A DNA stretch of 37,194 nucleotides from Acidobacteriota bacterium (GTDB taxonomy: Bacteria > Acidobacteriota > Blastocatellia > RBC074): assembly GCA_016789605.1 (NCBI GenBank), contig JAEUQO010000394.1:1-37194 (forward strand), read 5' to 3'. This document shows positions 35,254-37,194 of this stretch, in pieces (positions within the stretch are counted from its first letter, which is position 1; every line of letters begins with the position of its first letter). The notes beneath the pieces are model-generated. The model did no database searches. It saw only the letters and a program-made list of their open reading frames with translations, and had not been told where the DNA came from. A program made the translations under genes and the position numbers.

Positions 35254-37194
35254 GTTCTCCCAACCAAACCAGAGGCGGGCAAATTGCGACGCGTGGACTA
35301 TTGGTGCAAACGATTGTCGCACTGCTCGACATCACCACAGCCGATCCGCCGTTCACTGAAATCACGCTCGAACCAATGATCGGCGATGATCAATTCGACT
35401 TTCTATGGACGAGCGCCGACGGATCACACGCCATCCAGGTCAAATCCACCGAAAACAGCTTTGCCAAATCCGAAGTTGAAGAATGGGCGCGCAAGCTACA
35501 ACAAGCGCGCACGAACGAACACTGTCGACTGGTGCTGGTGGGAAACATTCCGCCCGCACTGGCCAAGCTGAAACCCGAGGGTGCCGTGACCATCGAAGCG
35601 AAAAATCTGAAGCTGGACGATTTGGTGGAACAGGCAGCGCACCGCGTAGCAGTCTTTCTTGAAAGTGAGAAGCTGGATGCCGGAACCGCCGAAGAACGTC
35701 TAAGGCTGGTTCACGCGCTCGAATCCAAATTGCAACATCACGCCACAAACGCCCAGCCCGTCAGCCGCGCTGAATTTATCAACCTGCTGCGGCAATGGAT
35801 TGGTTCAGTGCCAAAAACTGGCGTGACCACCTCTTTCTCTCATTTTGACGTCATCAAATACGCGCCCGCCGAATTGCTTGGCCGCGAAGCCGAGTTGGCG
35901 TTGTTGACTGACGCGTGGGGAAACGTGCAGAGCCAGCGAACGCCGCGTCCGCATGTGTTGGCGTTTGTCGCGCTAGGCGGCGAAGGCAAGACTTCGCTGG
36001 TGGCCAAGTGGGCGGCAGAGTTGGCCGCCAACGACTGGCCCGGTTGCGAAGCCGTCTTTGCCTGGTCGTTTTACAGCCAGGGCACGCGCGAACAGAACGC
36101 CGCTTCGTCGGACGTCTTTCTGAACGAAGCGCTCACGTTTTTTGGCGAAACCGAAATGGCTGCCAGCGCCGCCGGAGCGTTTGAAAAAGGCCAACGGTTG
36201 GCGCGCGTCGTCGGGCAAAAACGCGCCTTGCTGATTCTCGACGGGTTGGAGCCGTTGCAATACGCGCCTACGTCGCCCACGCCCGGCGAACTCAAAGATC
36301 AGGGCCTGGCCGCTTTGCTCAAAGGCTTGGCGACCGGCAATCGCGGGCTGTGCGTCATCACGACGCGCTATGCCGTTCCCGACCTGAACAATTTCTTGGG
36401 CAAGACCGTTCACGAAACCAGACTTCAGCGCTTGGCGACCGCAGCAGGCGTAGCCTTGCTCAAACATCTGGGCGTGCGCGGCAGCGAACGCAAAACCATT
36501 CCGGCAGAAAATCCGCGCTGGAACGAATACGAACAACTGGTCGAAGACGTGCAAGGCCACGCGCTGACGTTGAACCTGCTGGGCACGTATTTGCGCGATG
36601 CGCACAACGGCGACATTCGCCGCCGCGACCGTATCAAGCTGAGCGAGGCCAACGCCGAAGAGCAAGGCGGGCACGCCTTTCGCGTGATGGATGCCTATGT
36701 GCAATCGCTGGCCGACGGCGGCAAAACCGACGCCGACGCCGCCAAAGGCCGCCGCGCCCTGGCGTTGCTCAGCCTGCTGGGATTGTTTGACCGGCCCGCG
36801 ACGGCGGATTGTCTGGCTGCGTTGTGGCAGGCTCCGGCCATTGCCGGGCTGACCGAACCGCTGTTTACGGTGGAAAAGAAATGGCTTGGATTGTCGCAAA
36901 CGTTTCACCCGATCAGCGAAACAGAACGCAACCTGGCGTTGAAACGGTTGGAAGACGCCCGACTGTTGACGGTGAACCGAGACGAAGCGGGCCAGTTGTT
37001 GTCGCTGGATGCGCATCCGCTGGTGCGCGAATATTTCGGCGCGCGTGTGAAAGCGCAGCAACAGGAAGCCTGGCGCGCCGCGCATCGCAGGCTGTACGAA
37101 CACCTGTGCGCGACGACGGCAGACAAAGACCAGCCCACGCTCGCAGACCTGCAACCGCTGTATCAGGCTGTGGCCCACGGCTGTCAGGCGGGCT
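35250..37194 (+). CDS. PD-(D/E)xK-like nuclease fused to STAND (NLR-like) ATPase, 3' partial
   Basis: 648 codons without a stop, running off the window. Residues 1-130 (GGQIATRGLLVQTIVALLD, TLEPMIGDDQFDFLW, AIQVKST) look like a restriction-endonuclease fold, with E41, D50 and Q63-x-K65 as candidate metal-site residues, similar in style to DUF4297/Cap4 or DUF4365 domains. The STAND ATPase follows: GGEGKTS Walker A at 243-249, RALLILDGLE Walker B with D331, VITTR at 369-373, GHALTLNLLG at 436-445, then a winged-helix region with LDAHPLVREYF at 586-596 in place of the NLR MHD motif. A repeat sensor region should lie beyond the window. GAGGAGG 7 nt before the ATG decides the start. Likely an Avs-type antiphage protein. 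Confidence 0.82.
   Translation, partial: MSSPNQTRGGQIATRGLLVQTIVALLDITTADPPFTEITLEPMIGDDQFDFLWTSADGSHAIQVKSTENSFAKSEVEEWARKLQQARTNEHCRLVLVGNIPPALAKLKPEGAVTIEAKNLKLDDLVEQAAHRVAVFLESEKLDAGTAEERLRLVHALESKLQHHATNAQPVSRAEFINLLRQWIGSVPKTGVTTSFSHFDVIKYAPAELLGREAELALLTDAWGNVQSQRTPRPHVLAFVALGGEGKTSLVAKWAAELAANDWPGCEAVFAWSFYSQGTREQNAASSDVFLNEALTFFGETEMAASAAGAFEKGQRLARVVGQKRALLILDGLEPLQYAPTSPTPGELKDQGLAALLKGLATGNRGLCVITTRYAVPDLNNFLGKTVHETRLQRLATAAGVALLKHLGVRGSERKTIPAENPRWNEYEQLVEDVQGHALTLNLLGTYLRDAHNGDIRRRDRIKLSEANAEEQGGHAFRVMDAYVQSLADGGKTDADAAKGRRALALLSLLGLFDRPATADCLAALWQAPAIAGLTEPLFTVEKKWLGLSQTFHPISETERNLALKRLEDARLLTVNRDEAGQLLSLDAHPLVREYFGARVKAQQQEAWRAAHRRLYEHLCATTADKDQPTLADLQPLYQAVAHGCQAG

Noticed and set aside
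35973..37178. 401-codon minus-strand open frame opposite the STAND gene
   Set aside because: It mirrors the codon bias of the plus-strand gene. The plus frame carries Walker A, Walker B and other STAND motifs, while the minus translation is a low-information Arg/Gln/Phe-rich sequence.

Overview
The window most likely comes from an Acidobacteriota genome, probably class Blastocatellia. This is inferred from gene families, since there is no rRNA or marker gene. Supporting signs are an orphan FtsX/MacB-type permease with the duplicated architecture common in Acidobacteria, a secretin carrying a C-terminal cohesin domain, a serine/threonine kinase fused to a sulfatase-modifying-factor domain beside a tandem FHA protein, and secreted proteins built of 'VDVSGYF' repeats. 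Base composition looks moderately GC-rich and rises towards the right end. I saw no tRNA, rRNA, insertion sequence or CRISPR array.

Left part (1-6.9 kb): the 3' end of a repeat-built surface protein, then leftward genes for a MATE exporter, an NYN-domain nuclease, methylthioribose-1-phosphate isomerase (MtnA), an RskA-type anti-sigma factor and a lipoprotein cytochrome c with a strong terminator.

7.1-17.2 kb: a leftward type II secretion/type IV pilus-like assembly operon, transcribed in the order GspF, GspE, secretin-cohesin, two GspG-like pseudopilins and a PilM-like protein. A secreted protein of unknown function lies upstream of it and has its own terminator.

17.9-25.5 kb: a rightward run with a signalling set (tandem FHA protein, kinase-SUMF1 fusion, secreted PEGA-like protein) and then a closely spaced trio (unknown protein, DUF1517-like membrane protein, DUF2235 alpha/beta hydrolase).

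25.6-31.1 kb: an orphan ABC permease, divergent from a two-gene molybdenum hydroxylase operon (2Fe-2S subunit plus Tat-exported molybdopterin subunit) that has a recognisable promoter and terminator.

31.1-34.8 kb: a compact leftward operon of an oligogalacturonate-lyase-like beta-propeller protein, a degenerate Fic protein, a small HExxH zincin and a PLP-dependent decarboxylase. The last three are joined by ATGA overlaps.

34.9-37.2 kb: after a palindromic intergenic repeat comes the most striking locus. A 28-residue stub that looks like the first strand of a TIR/SEFIR domain overlaps, by ATGA, a large open reading frame that runs off the window. That frame encodes a PD-(D/E)xK-nuclease-like domain fused to a STAND (NLR-like) ATPase, the architecture of an Avs-type antiphage sensor-effector. 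It may be an effector-swapped immune gene.
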